DNA of 34,469 nt, from assembly GCA_024277935.1 (NCBI GenBank), contig JAJRUF010000063.1, positions 1-34,469 on the forward strand, in the 5' to 3' direction. Both the position numbers and the translations under genes were made by a program. The notes beneath the pieces were generated by a model. It saw only the letters and a program-made list of their open reading frames with translations. It was not told the DNA's origin and did no database searches. Positions 24,922 through 34,139 of this stretch are shown here, one piece after another; the first letter of the stretch is position 1; every line of letters begins with the position of its first letter. Source of the DNA: Gammaproteobacteria bacterium (GTDB taxonomy: Bacteria > Pseudomonadota > Gammaproteobacteria > Methylococcales > Methylomonadaceae).

Positions 24922-26988
24922 TTATTTTACAATCACCTCATCTGTTGATGATAACCGTGATAGCCGTTGCATCAATACATTCCAGTCTACTTGCGTGTTA
25001 TAGCCAATAATATCTATTCTAGGTATACCACCACCCTTGATAATATAATATCCTTGATCTGCTGCTTCAACCCCCATTAACTGACAAACACCTTTGTGTA
25101 AATAGCACCCAAAACCTATTTGATCATAATAAAAAGTATCAAAAAACCTTAAAAAACCTTTAGAAAAAATATCAGCCACCCCACTTCCACCAATACTGGC
25201 AATATTTTCAACTGCTTTTTGACTGATTCTATGTGTTGAATCATCATTGCTTGGCGTTCCTAACCATGCATAAAAAGCTATTGGCTCCCAGTTTTCCAAG
25301 TATAGCCCATTGATAAACCCCGAAACTCGACCTTCCATTCCTCCCATTTTAAATTTTTGAGTCAGTAAATTTAAATCGAGGTTTTCTATTACCATATCCA
25401 TAGAAATTTTTGAAAAATCAGTGAATAACCCTGATGAAGACAAGTTATTAATTTTTATTATGCCATCAAACAATTGTGCTTGCAGCTCACCTTTAACTGT
25501 TAAAGTTTTATGCTTATAATTAACTGCGGGTATATACCCGCTAACATTTCCAGAAAGAGGCACCCAATCTAAGGCATAGGATAATTTTTCTAAAGATAAT
25601 TGCTTCACCCCCCCTTCAAAGTAAACGTGAGGCTCACCACTTTTACTATTCTGCCAGTTAAATTTATTGATATACAGGCTTCCACCTAGCAATGGAATAG
25701 TGCTTTTCTTTAATAAAGTAAGTTGTTTATTTTTAAATAAAAACCTTAAATATCCTGATTCTATTGGTATAGCTCTGACTTTTAATTGTTCCCAGCTAAT
25801 TTCTGATGTTGTTTCCGATAGTACATTATCTGACCAATTTACTAATCCTTGAGCATTTTTAACTTCAAATCTTTTTTTATTATCCAGAATATTAAGCCTT
25901 TTAATATCAAAAGAAACATTATTTATTTTAGCCTCTGCAATATGTGCGTTTATATTTGCTTTTCCCAATAGGCTAAACCCTTCAACTGCTGTCCCCTCAA
26001 AAAAAGGAGACACATATAGCGTATAAAACTGGTCTAAATTAGTAATTTCAGTAAAAATATCAGCATCCTTCACACTCAATTCAGGCTTATAGTTTATTAA
26101 AGCATTAGCTTTTATTGAGATAATATCAGGGTAAATTATATTGATATGCTGAAATAAAATCTGTCCTTTTGGAAGGTATTTTCCAGTAGCCTTTAAAGTC
26201 AGTTTTTTATCTTTTATGTTTAAATAAACAGGTTCTATATAAAGTTCCCCATGACTTAGTTGCGACATACTTTTCCATTGCCAGTCACCCTGTTGCAACT
26301 TTGCTTGTAAACCCCATGCTAAATCAATTGATTCTGTTGCAAACTTTCCATGATTAGCTTGTATAGTTAGGTCTTTAAATAATGATTTAATCGAAATAAA
26401 TCTAGCGCCTTTTCTATTACCGTTTAGATTAACGCTGGCACTTACATTGCCTTTACTGATGTCATAAAAGGCTTTTTTTTGCTTAGGTAAATAATTTGCT
26501 AGATTACTTAGGGGAATATTTTTAGCTTTAATTGATAAAGACCAATCTCCTTTTTTTTCTGTTGCAAGAAGAGAAAGAATTCCTTTTTCAATTTTAAGGT
26601 TTTTAATAATAAATTGACTTTTCTGATCTGATAAAGTGAAAGAAAAGTCAAAAGATTGGGTATGATTTTTTTTTGATTTAAACCTTGCCTTACCTGTTTG
26701 ACAGACTATTAAATTTTCTTGCCAATTAAATTCAGTACATTGGACATCAATTAAATTTATAGTTGAAAAGGGTTCAGCTAAAGTTATTTTTTTTATTGAT
26801 AAACGCAGTTGTTGGCTAGGATTTTGAAAATCAAATAAAGATAATTTGATGTCACTTAATAACCAGCCCTTAGTTATAATATCATTAACCTCAATATTTA
26901 TACTCTCTAATGCATTGCCTTGACTACAAAATATTGAAGATAAAATAATGACTTTGATGAACTGAATAAAGCTCTTTTTTATGCTCAT
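24922..26988 (-). CDS. Large secreted YdbH/AsmA-like protein, probable lipid-transport bridge
   Basis: A 688-residue protein from the ATG at 26988 (a TTG three bases upstream would add one residue). It starts with a signal segment (SFIQFIKVIILSSIFCSQGNA) and is otherwise a long beta-rich chain, consistent with the repeating-groove architecture of AsmA-like and YdbH proteins that span the periplasm. The C-terminal third, with MEGRVSGFINGLYLENW, GGSGVADIFSKGFLRFFDTF and GYYIIKGGGIPRIDIIGYN, matches what I recall of the YdbH family ('dicarboxylate transport' domain in older annotation). In Escherichia coli YdbH acts with YnbE in phospholipid transport to the outer membrane. No ynbE-like small lipoprotein is seen next to it. 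I am fairly sure of the broad class and less sure of the exact family. Confidence 0.6.
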   Translation of the reverse strand: MSIKKSFIQFIKVIILSSIFCSQGNALESINIEVNDIITKGWLLSDIKLSLFDFQNPSQQLRLSIKKITLAEPFSTINLIDVQCTEFNWQENLIVCQTGKARFKSKKNHTQSFDFSFTLSDQKSQFIIKNLKIEKGILSLLATEKKGDWSLSIKAKNIPLSNLANYLPKQKKAFYDISKGNVSASVNLNGNRKGARFISIKSLFKDLTIQANHGKFATESIDLAWGLQAKLQQGDWQWKSMSQLSHGELYIEPVYLNIKDKKLTLKATGKYLPKGQILFQHINIIYPDIISIKANALINYKPELSVKDADIFTEITNLDQFYTLYVSPFFEGTAVEGFSLLGKANINAHIAEAKINNVSFDIKRLNILDNKKRFEVKNAQGLVNWSDNVLSETTSEISWEQLKVRAIPIESGYLRFLFKNKQLTLLKKSTIPLLGGSLYINKFNWQNSKSGEPHVYFEGGVKQLSLEKLSYALDWVPLSGNVSGYIPAVNYKHKTLTVKGELQAQLFDGIIKINNLSSSGLFTDFSKISMDMVIENLDLNLLTQKFKMGGMEGRVSGFINGLYLENWEPIAFYAWLGTPSNDDSTHRISQKAVENIASIGGSGVADIFSKGFLRFFDTFYYDQIGFGCYLHKGVCQLMGVEAADQGYYIIKGGGIPRIDIIGYNTQVDWNVLMQRLSRLSSTDEVIVK

Positions 26989-27039
26989 CAAATATGGAAA
27001 ATTTTGTTAGGGACGTTTTTGCTAATATAACATAAGCCT

Positions 27040-27141
27040 GTAGAGTGCGCTTTAGTCCGCAATTAACAATACAAACTATCTCTAAGTAGATAGCTATATC
27101 TATACTAACACTTACCTATAGCGGACTGAAGTCCGCTCTAC
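27040..27141. repeat. Inverted pair of GTAGAGCGGACTTTAGTCCGC-type units
   Basis: The left unit (27040-27060) and right unit (27121-27141) are reverse complements at about 17 of 21 positions. The right unit holds a perfect short palindrome (GCGGACT-GA-AGTCCGC shown as two 7-bp arms). The arrangement matches 7451-7523, where the units also face each other, though the spacer here is about 60 bp. It lies between cysM and the YdbH-like gene, both minus strand. Confidence 0.65.
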
Positions 27142-27162
27142 AACCAATATCCTTTTTGATTA

Positions 27163-28053
27163 TTAACTCGGAAACACACCTGTTGATAGATAGCGATCTC
27201 CTCTATCACAAATAATAGCCACAATAATTGCATTTTCTATTGTTTTTGACAGTTGTAATGCCGCTGATACCGCTCCACCCGATGAAACACCAGAAAAAAT
27301 ACCTTCCTTAGCGGCTAATTCACGCGTTGTTTGTTCTGCTGAGTGTTGAGCTACGTCTAAAATTTGATCAATATTTTCTGGCTTATAAATTTTGGGTAAA
27401 TACTCTTTAGGCCAACGCCTTATTCCAGGAATTTTTGACTGTCCCTCTGGTTGAACCCCCACAATCTGAATATTAGCATTTTGTTCTTTTAAATAACGAG
27501 AAGTCCCCATAATTGTGCCGGTTGTTCCCATTGCACTGACAAAATGGGTGATTTTTCCATTGGTATCCTGCCAAATTTCGGGGCCTGTTCCCTGGTAATG
27601 TGACAACGGATTATCGGGGTTAGAAAACTGGTCGAGTATTCTCCCCTTACCTTCATCTTGCATTTTACGCGCCAAGTCAATTGCGCCTTCCATGCTCTGT
27701 GCCGCAGGTGTCAAAATAATCTCTGCACCATAGGCTTTCATTGATGCTATGCGCTCTGAGCTCATATTATCAGGCATAATTAAAGTCATTTTATAGCCTT
27801 TAATGGCCGATACCATTGCAAGAGCAATTCCTGTATTACCACTGGTTGCTTCAATTAAACTGTCACCAGGTTTAATTTCGCCTCTTGTTTCAGCATTTTT
27901 AATCATGCTTAAAGCAGGCCTGTCTTTTACAGAACCAGCTGGGTTATTCCCTTCAAGTTTGACTAAAATAGTATTCGTTGTTTCACCCGGTAGTCGCTGA
28001 AGTTTAACTAAAGGCGTATTACCTACAAATGATTCTATTGTTTTATAATTCAT
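27163..28053 (-). CDS. cysM: Cysteine synthase B (CysM)
   Basis: PLP enzyme that makes cysteine (or S-sulfocysteine from thiosulfate) from O-acetylserine. The PLP Lys is K43 in NNPAGSVKDRPA, followed by the phosphate-binding and substrate loops EATSGNTGIALA near residue 68 and SAMGTTGTIMG near 173. The GIRRWPKEYLPKIY segment near residue 212 is characteristic of CysM, as opposed to CysK. At 296 residues the length is typical. AGGAAG precedes the ATG by 6 nt. It is 72 bp downstream of purL on the same strand, so the two may share a transcript. Confidence 0.94.
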   Translation of the reverse strand: MNYKTIESFVGNTPLVKLQRLPGETTNTILVKLEGNNPAGSVKDRPALSMIKNAETRGEIKPGDSLIEATSGNTGIALAMVSAIKGYKMTLIMPDNMSSERIASMKAYGAEIILTPAAQSMEGAIDLARKMQDEGKGRILDQFSNPDNPLSHYQGTGPEIWQDTNGKITHFVSAMGTTGTIMGTSRYLKEQNANIQIVGVQPEGQSKIPGIRRWPKEYLPKIYKPENIDQILDVAQHSAEQTTRELAAKEGIFSGVSSGGAVSAALQLSKTIENAIIVAIICDRGDRYLSTGVFPS

Positions 28054-28125
28054 ACTGCTTCCTAATTAGCCTTTTACCCCATAAAATTCAGGTAAAAAGG
28101 TTGTGCGTAAAGCTACCTCTACAAC

Positions 28126-31100
28126 TTATCCAACCCAAACACGTGCATTTCTAAACATTCTCATCCATGCACCCTCTTCATTCCACTCCTTAGGATACCA
28201 TGAATTTTGTATGGTTCTAAAACAGCGTTCAGGATGAGGCATCATAATAGTAAATCGACCATCTGTTGTGGTTAAACCAGTAATTCCCTCTGGCGAACCA
28301 TTTGGATTAGCAGGAAAGTCAGTCGTTACTTCACCATAGTTATCAACATAACTTAATGCAACGAGAACATCTTTAACCTTCGATTTATTAAATTCTGCCC
28401 GGCCTTCACCATGAGCTACAACAACAGGTAATATTGAGCCTTCCATTCCAGCCATTAAAATCGACGGTGATGCTTGTACTTTAACCATTGAGACTCTAGC
28501 TTCAAACTGTTCAGAATCATTTCTCTTAAATTCTGGCCAATGTTCTGCACCAGGGATAATCTCTTTTAAGCCTGACATCATTTGACAGCCATTACAAACA
28601 CCTAAGCCAAAAGTATCTGTTCGCTTAAAAAATGCAGAAAATTCATCTCTGGCTGTTTTATTAAATAAAATTGACTTTGCCCAACCACCACCGGCACCTA
28701 ATACATCACCATAAGAGAAACCACCACAGGCAACCAAGCCTGTAAAGTCTTTTAAGCTAACTCGGCTATGAATAATGTCACTCATATGTACGTCTATTGC
28801 CGTAAAGCCCGCACGATCAAAAGCCGCTGCCATTTCGATATGGCCATTAACCCCTTGCTCCCTTAGGATTGCAACTTTTGGCCCATTAGCTGTTGTAATA
28901 TTAGCGGTAATATTATCGTCCACATTAAAACTTAATGTAGATGATAAGCCGGGGTCTCTATCATCGGTAATTTTCTCAAACTGCTGTTTCGCACAATCAG
29001 GATTATCACGTAATGCTTGCATTCTGTAGCTGACTTCTGACCATGTTTGTTGTAAATCAGCACGGCTAGCCGTATAAATTTCTTTACCCTGATAGGTAAT
29101 ATTAAGTTGTTGCTGTTTATCTAGCACCCAACCAATTAAGTGAGTGCATTGTTCTAATCCAGCATCAGCCAGGAAACCCATTACATTATCAACCTCAGAT
29201 TGTTTAACCTGAATCACAGCACCCAATTCTTCATTAAATAATGCTGCTAAAGTATTTTCATCTTCCGCAACCAAACTATCTAGTTCAATTTCAGCCCCTT
29301 TGCGACCTGCAAAAATCATTTCAGCCACCGTTGCTAATAAACCACCATCAGAACGGTCATGATAAGCTAGTATTTTATTTTGACTATTTAATGTTTGAAT
29401 AGCATTAAAGAATGATTTAAATAAAGCCGTATCATCCAAATCAGGGGTTTCATTCCCAATTTGATTATAAGTTTGAGCTAAAACAGAGCCTCCCAACCTG
29501 TTTTTTCCTGCCCCTAAATCAATCAAGATTAATACAGTATCTTCGCCTTTTAACTGAGGCGTTAAGGTTTTACTCACATCTATAACAGGAGCAAATGAGG
29601 TGATTATTAACGATAAGGGTGAGGTCATGGTTTTATCTTGACCCTTTTCACTCCATACCGTTTTCATGGATAAAGAGTCTTTACCTACCGGAATCGCAAT
29701 ACCTAACTCTGGACAAACTTCCATTCCTACGGTTTTAACCGTATCAAATAAAGCGGCATCCTCACCTTCACTGCCACAAGCGGCCATCCAGTTAGCCGAA
29801 ATTTTGACTTTATTGAGTGATTCTATCCGAGTAGCGGCAAGGTTTGTTAATGATTCAGCAATAGCCATTCGACCTGAAGCTGGTGCATCAATAACAGCCA
29901 AAGGCGTTCTTTCTCCCATAGCCATCGCTTCACCCGTTAAAGCATGAAAGCCAGAGGCTGTAACAGCAACATCAGCAACAGGTACTTGCCAAGGACCTAC
30001 CATTTGATCACGCGCCACTAAGCCCGTTACAGAACGGTCACCAATATGAATAAGGAAGCTTTTATCTGCGACAGCTGGAAAAGATAAAACTCGGTTTACA
30101 GCTTCTGATAAATCAACATCTGTTAACGTCAAGCTTTTTAATTTTTTGGATATATGCTTAACATCTTTATGGATTTTTGGTGATTTTCCAAATAATACTG
30201 ACATGGGAATATCAACGGGCACCCCACCTAAGAATTTATCACTTAAAGTTAAATGCTCTTCATTAGTGGCTTCACCAATAACGGCAAATAAACAATGTTC
30301 GCGCTCACAAAAAGAGCTAAATAATGCTAAAGATTCAGGTGCAATAGCAACAACATAGCGTTCTTGTGCTTCATTACACCAAATTTGCATCGGTGACATG
30401 CCTTTATCTGCATTATTAACATCACGTAATTCAAACTTACCTCCTTTATCACAGTCATGGATAATTTCAGGAACAGCATTTGACAAGCCGCCTGCACCAA
30501 TATCATGAATTGAAATAATAGGGGTGTCATTACCCATGGCGTTACAATGATTAATGACTTCTTGACACCGACGCTCCATTTCTGGGTTTTCTCTTTGTAC
30601 AGAAGCAAAATCTAATTCAGCAGCACTCTCACCTGATGTTTGTGATGAAGCCGCACTTCCCCCCAAACCAATTAACATGGCAGGGCCACCTAAAATAATA
30701 ATTAATGAGCCCGCTGGAATTTTATGTTTATCAACCAGCATAGGACGAATATTCCCCATACCTCCGGCAATCATAATAGGCTTATGATAACCACGATACT
30801 GGTTTTCTTTGCCTGTTTCTTCAGCTTGCTCATAACTGCGAAAATAGCCAGCTATATTGGGGCGACCAAATTCATTATTAAATGCCGCACCACCAATGGG
30901 ACCTTCCAGCATAATATCTAAAGCTGAAGATATACGCTCTGGTTTTCCATTATCAGCTTCCCACGGTTGTTCAAAACCAGGGATTTTAAGGTGTGAAACC
31001 GTAAAACCTGTCAGTCCAGCTTTTGTTGCAGAACCCCGCCCTGTTGCACCTTCATCTCGAATCTCTCCGCCCGAACCTGTTGCCGCACCTGGGTGTGGAG

Positions 31101-32001
31101 AAATTGCTGTCGGGTGGTTATGGGTTTCTACTTTCATTAACAAATGAGCATCTTCTTCTCTATAGCTATATTCACCTGTTTGTGGATCACGAATAAACAC
31201 ATCAGCCTTTGAACCTTCGGCAACTGATGCATTATCACTATAAGCAGATAAGATACCTTGAGGGTTTTTATCTGCCGTATTTCTAATCATACTAAAAAGT
31301 GATTTAGCTTGATCTTCCCCATCAATAGTCCAGCTGGCATTAAATATTTTATGCCTGCAATGCTCTGAATTTGCTTGCGCAAACATCATTAATTCCACAT
31401 CTGATGGGTTTCTGCCTAACTCAGTAAAACTATCCGTTAAATAGTCAATTTCATCTGCTGATAAAGCCAAACCTAACTCTTTATTAGCAGATACCAGAGC
31501 CTCGCGTCCTTGTTCAATAATGGAAACTGTTAAGAGTGGTTTTGGCTTCTGATGGACAAATAAATCTAAGTCCTTATCACTTTCAAAAACAGATTGAGTC
31601 ATTCTGTCGTGAATTAAATGTTCAATAGTCTGTTTTTTACAGACATTTAAGTTATCACTCGCAATAATATATTCTATGGCTCTTTCTAAACGTAAAACAG
31701 ATGTTAATCCACAGCGTTCAGCTATTTCTGTTGCTTTACTCGACCAAGGAGAAATCGTACCTGGCCTTGGAACAACTAGGAGTTTATGGCCTTGTATTTC
31801 AGTTAAAGGCTGTGTATATCCATAACAAAATAGCCTTTCCAGTGTTTTAGTTTCTTCGGTTGTTAATGTTTGCTCAGCTTCCACAAAATGAACAAACCTT
31901 GCAGAGACAGCAAAAATATTGTTATCTATTTGTTTAAGCTGCTCTAACAACTGGTTTAAACGATGATCTGAAAGGGCTGATGTTCCAACAATTTTTAACA
32001 T
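28126..32001 (-). CDS. purL: Phosphoribosylformylglycinamidine synthase (PurL)
   Basis: ATP- and glutamine-dependent conversion of FGAR to FGAM in purine synthesis. The 1291-residue single chain is the gammaproteobacterial/eukaryotic large form. The N-terminal PurS-like and linker regions lead to the AIRS-like domain with [15 protein letters not shown] near residue 210 and [33 protein letters not shown]-type sequence (seen as [20 protein letters not shown]) near 290. The C-terminal glutaminase has nucleophile Cys1136 in [12 protein letters not shown] and the His/Glu pair in MPHPERCFR near the end. No internal break is seen. No clear ribosome-binding site precedes the ATG, and a foldback element lies upstream at 32048-32206. 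Confidence 0.97.
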   Translation of the reverse strand: MLKIVGTSALSDHRLNQLLEQLKQIDNNIFAVSARFVHFVEAEQTLTTEETKTLERLFCYGYTQPLTEIQGHKLLVVPRPGTISPWSSKATEIAERCGLTSVLRLERAIEYIIASDNLNVCKKQTIEHLIHDRMTQSVFESDKDLDLFVHQKPKPLLTVSIIEQGREALVSANKELGLALSADEIDYLTDSFTELGRNPSDVELMMFAQANSEHCRHKIFNASWTIDGEDQAKSLFSMIRNTADKNPQGILSAYSDNASVAEGSKADVFIRDPQTGEYSYREEDAHLLMKVETHNHPTAISPHPGAATGSGGEIRDEGATGRGSATKAGLTGFTVSHLKIPGFEQPWEADNGKPERISSALDIMLEGPIGGAAFNNEFGRPNIAGYFRSYEQAEETGKENQYRGYHKPIMIAGGMGNIRPMLVDKHKIPAGSLIIILGGPAMLIGLGGSAASSQTSGESAAELDFASVQRENPEMERRCQEVINHCNAMGNDTPIISIHDIGAGGLSNAVPEIIHDCDKGGKFELRDVNNADKGMSPMQIWCNEAQERYVVAIAPESLALFSSFCEREHCLFAVIGEATNEEHLTLSDKFLGGVPVDIPMSVLFGKSPKIHKDVKHISKKLKSLTLTDVDLSEAVNRVLSFPAVADKSFLIHIGDRSVTGLVARDQMVGPWQVPVADVAVTASGFHALTGEAMAMGERTPLAVIDAPASGRMAIAESLTNLAATRIESLNKVKISANWMAACGSEGEDAALFDTVKTVGMEVCPELGIAIPVGKDSLSMKTVWSEKGQDKTMTSPLSLIITSFAPVIDVSKTLTPQLKGEDTVLILIDLGAGKNRLGGSVLAQTYNQIGNETPDLDDTALFKSFFNAIQTLNSQNKILAYHDRSDGGLLATVAEMIFAGRKGAEIELDSLVAEDENTLAALFNEELGAVIQVKQSEVDNVMGFLADAGLEQCTHLIGWVLDKQQQLNITYQGKEIYTASRADLQQTWSEVSYRMQALRDNPDCAKQQFEKITDDRDPGLSSTLSFNVDDNITANITTANGPKVAILREQGVNGHIEMAAAFDRAGFTAIDVHMSDIIHSRVSLKDFTGLVACGGFSYGDVLGAGGGWAKSILFNKTARDEFSAFFKRTDTFGLGVCNGCQMMSGLKEIIPGAEHWPEFKRNDSEQFEARVSMVKVQASPSILMAGMEGSILPVVVAHGEGRAEFNKSKVKDVLVALSYVDNYGEVTTDFPANPNGSPEGITGLTTTDGRFTIMMPHPERCFRTIQNSWYPKEWNEEGAWMRMFRNARVWVG

Positions 32002-32047
32002 AGAGTAATTAAATGAATATGAATTTATGATTTTTTAACTAGCTGTA

Positions 32048-32206
32048 AGGGAGTTTGATGGCATAAAGTTACCCATATTGCGAAGAATTTTTGTTTCTGA
32101 CCAAACTAGCTCAAGAGGCGCATAGCAGGCTACGCAACGATTGATCTCGTTTGGTCAGGAGCAAAAAGGCCAGCGAGATGGGATACTTTATTTCTTCAGA
32201 CTCCCT
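32048..32206. mobile_element. MITE-like foldback element, about 159 bp
   Basis: The ends (AGGGAGTTTGATGGCATAAA at the left, CTTTATTTCTTCAGACTCCCT-type at the right) are inverted repeats at about 21 of 28 positions. Inside, CTGACCAAAC (from 32097) and GTTTGGTCAG (to about 32158) form a second perfect inverted repeat, and the DNA between also pairs in part, so the whole element folds into a long imperfect hairpin. There is no coding frame and no clear target duplication. It lies between purL and the toxin gene. A non-autonomous transposable element or structured repeat fits best. Confidence 0.55.
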
Positions 32207-32227
32207 AAGCAGCCAAGAAGTATTGAT

Positions 32228-32806
32228 TTAAGAATGAGAAGGCCATGAATCTGAAATATCTTCGACACCTGACATGGGTATTTTAATTTGTTTTAAAATT
32301 CCCTTACCCCTTATTTTTACAGCTCTTTGCAATATTTCATCCGCACTAGGTATAAGCTTTTTTTTCTGCAACCCCTCAAGGAAAGTTGATGTAGACATAA
32401 TTAAAACGTTGGATGGAAGTCGAACAAGAAAATTTGCTTTTTTTATATCGCTATCTTCAAACAAAAGAATTGCGGCATCCATCTTATTATCAAGTTCACT
32501 TTGAAGTATTTCTGCTGCTGCCTGCTCTCCACGGTTTTTACTTTTAATTGTCGGGTTTATTTCATGGAGCATTATATATTCAGAAAAAACTTCAGTACTT
32601 CCAATAAAAACATCATTAAATTGGTGTAATTTAATCCAATCTAACAACTCTTTGGAGCCTGGCTTATCTGTATGCCTAGTTACCTCAAAATTAACCATAT
32701 CAGGAATAATAATTCTAATATCAAGCATTAATAATGTATCAAGAGCTTCTGCTATAGCAAGCGTTATAAGAGGGCTCGCATCTGTAACTATTAACGATAT
32801 TTTCAT
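32228..32806 (-). CDS. PIN-domain toxin of a type II toxin-antitoxin pair
   Basis: A 192-residue protein with a PIN-like nuclease domain. The start LIVTDASPLITLAIAEAL is typical, with acidic Asp9. Further likely metal ligands are Glu41 (VNFEVTRH), Glu94 (NRGEQAAAEI) and Asp118/Asp120 (LLFEDSDIKK). PIN toxins of VapC type cleave RNA, often tRNA or rRNA. At 192 residues it is longer than most VapC proteins (about 130-140) because of an extra C-terminal part (about 145-192, with KIRGKGILKQIKIPM) that I do not recognise. It starts 2 bp after the Phd/YefM-like antitoxin gene, the classic antitoxin-first order. Confidence 0.8.
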   Translation of the reverse strand: MKISLIVTDASPLITLAIAEALDTLLMLDIRIIIPDMVNFEVTRHTDKPGSKELLDWIKLHQFNDVFIGSTEVFSEYIMLHEINPTIKSKNRGEQAAAEILQSELDNKMDAAILLFEDSDIKKANFLVRLPSNVLIMSTSTFLEGLQKKKLIPSADEILQRAVKIRGKGILKQIKIPMSGVEDISDSWPSHS

Positions 32807-32808
32807 GC

Positions 32809-33153
32809 TTAACTAAAAATAGAGTTATATAAAGACAGTTGTTTTTCATTATAGTGAACTTTTGAATCCACTTTAGGTAACGCTAAGCCTCTACGCTTTA
32901 ATTCCGCAAGAATATCAGAAAACCATAGCCCTGTTAGCTCTTCAATATTACGATGTGTGACATTACCTGATGAATAATCACTCAATATTTTATCAATTTG
33001 CTGATCAGCCAATGTTTGTTTAATATTATTTTGCGAGGGTGTTAAATAAGCTGCAATTTTTCCATTTTTGGTTATTGCAATACTTCCTCCACTTATGGAA
33101 CTCATTAGGTGCCCAAATTTATTTTTTGCTTCTGTTGCCGAAATTGTTCTCAT
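32809..33153 (-). CDS. Phd/YefM-family antitoxin
   Basis: A 114-residue antitoxin. The N-terminal MRTISATEAKNKFGHLM and SIAITKNGKIAAYLTP form the Phd/YefM DNA-binding and dimerisation fold. The C-terminal half, including DILAELKRRGLALPKVDSKV, would wrap and block the PIN toxin encoded 2 bp downstream. Phd-type antitoxins with PIN toxins are a known VapBC-like combination. The start codon lies 5 bp from a perfect 36-bp palindrome (33159-33194), very likely the autoregulatory operator. No Shine-Dalgarno sequence is visible between them, so translation may be weak or leaderless. Confidence 0.85.
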   Translation of the reverse strand: MRTISATEAKNKFGHLMSSISGGSIAITKNGKIAAYLTPSQNNIKQTLADQQIDKILSDYSSGNVTHRNIEELTGLWFSDILAELKRRGLALPKVDSKVHYNEKQLSLYNSIFS

Positions 33154-33158
33154 AACTG

Positions 33159-33194
33159 AAAATATAGTTAAATTAGCTAATTTAACTATATTTT
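33159..33194. promoter_or_regulatory. Perfect 36-bp palindrome, likely operator of the toxin-antitoxin pair
   Basis: The two 18-bp halves meet at 33176/33177 (core ATAGTTAAATTAGCTAATTT) and are perfectly complementary. It is 5 bp upstream of the antitoxin ATG and contains TATAGT and TAACTAT sequences that could serve as -10 boxes. Phd-family antitoxins repress their own operon by binding palindromes overlapping the promoter, so this position fits. Confidence 0.75.
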
Positions 33195-33488
33195 TTTTTC
33201 AAATAAAAGTCAACTCTTCTAACGAAACCTATCATTTGCAAACGGTGCACGATGCATTTCGTTCCTCAACCCACCCTATATCAACCAGTCTGCTAAAAAC
33301 ATTATTCCAGAGTTTTTCATAAATAGCGACTCACTAAAACGCTATCAACAACTTAGGGAGAGTGAAAAATAAAACACCCAATACTTGATTGTTAGATAAA
33401 TTTAATTTCATTGATAATCAGTAATCTATAGTTTTTTATCGGCTAAACTGAACTCTGAAACAAATGCTAAACACTACACTCACAATTG
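33195..33488. other. Gap between toxin-antitoxin pair and bamC
   Basis: About 290 bp without a gene. Near 33244-33275 is a stretch (GGTGCACGATGCATTTCGTT followed by CCTCAACCCACC) that resembles common GC-rich intergenic repeats, but a second copy is not seen in the window. The rest is AT-rich; the bamC terminator is not obvious. Confidence 0.4.
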
Positions 33489-34139
33489 CTACTTACTAGT
33501 GTTTAGATCATTCTTAATCGTTTTATATAATAAGTGTAATAACTTTAGCCCTGCACCTTGTGATAAAGGCAGATCATCTTTATCAAGCACAATAACTTCT
33601 GTTAACGCACCATTTTCAGCTAAGCGTATTTTAAACTCTTTGTCATTAGCTGGGTCAGAACCAAAAATAAATAACACTTCATCCCATAATGATCCGTCTT
33701 CGACTTTCTTAAAGTCGGGGTCATATTGCACAGTATAAAGTTTATCATTTTCATCTCTGTTAGTGATCTCAATAGCATTTCCACTCAGTGCTTTACCAAC
33801 AATACGCCAGGATCTTTCGATGGTGTCTTCAATCCGAATACGTGTTGCCCCTCCAGAGTATTCGACCAGTTCAACAAGAGTACCAGGTTTTTTATTATTT
33901 TCAGTCGTTTCTTTATTTTCTACTTTAGCAAGCGGTTTGCTGATAACTGGTAGTGCTGAATATGCGATACCAGTATTATGATCAATAGTATCAGTAAGGT
34001 CAGCAGGGACCTGTAGCTCAGGAATTTCAGTGGTAAACTGATAGTCTTTTTCTTTATCTGGAAATAAAGCTTTAATACTGCCACATCCCGACACATTAAG
34101 AATTAGCAAACAATAAAACGTAATAGTTATTCTTTTCAC
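33489..34139 (-). CDS. bamC: Outer-membrane assembly lipoprotein BamC, short form
   Basis: BamC is a lipoprotein of the BAM complex that inserts beta-barrel proteins in the outer membrane. The 216-residue protein starts with a lipoprotein signal and lipobox VSGC (Cys near residue 19), then an unstructured linker with IPELQVPADLTDTI, the part that in E. coli contacts BamD. One helix-grip domain follows (TRIRIEDTIERSWRIVGKAL, YDPDFKKVEDGSLWDEVLFIF, EFKIRLAENGALTEVIVLDK). E. coli BamC has about 344 residues and two such domains, so the second seems absent here. It begins with GTG and overlaps the dapA stop by 1 bp; dapA-bamC is the order also seen in E. coli. Confidence 0.85.
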   Translation of the reverse strand: MKRITITFYCLLILNVSGCGSIKALFPDKEKDYQFTTEIPELQVPADLTDTIDHNTGIAYSALPVISKPLAKVENKETTENNKKPGTLVELVEYSGGATRIRIEDTIERSWRIVGKALSGNAIEITNRDENDKLYTVQYDPDFKKVEDGSLWDEVLFIFGSDPANDKEFKIRLAENGALTEVIVLDKDDLPLSQGAGLKLLHLLYKTIKNDLNTSK

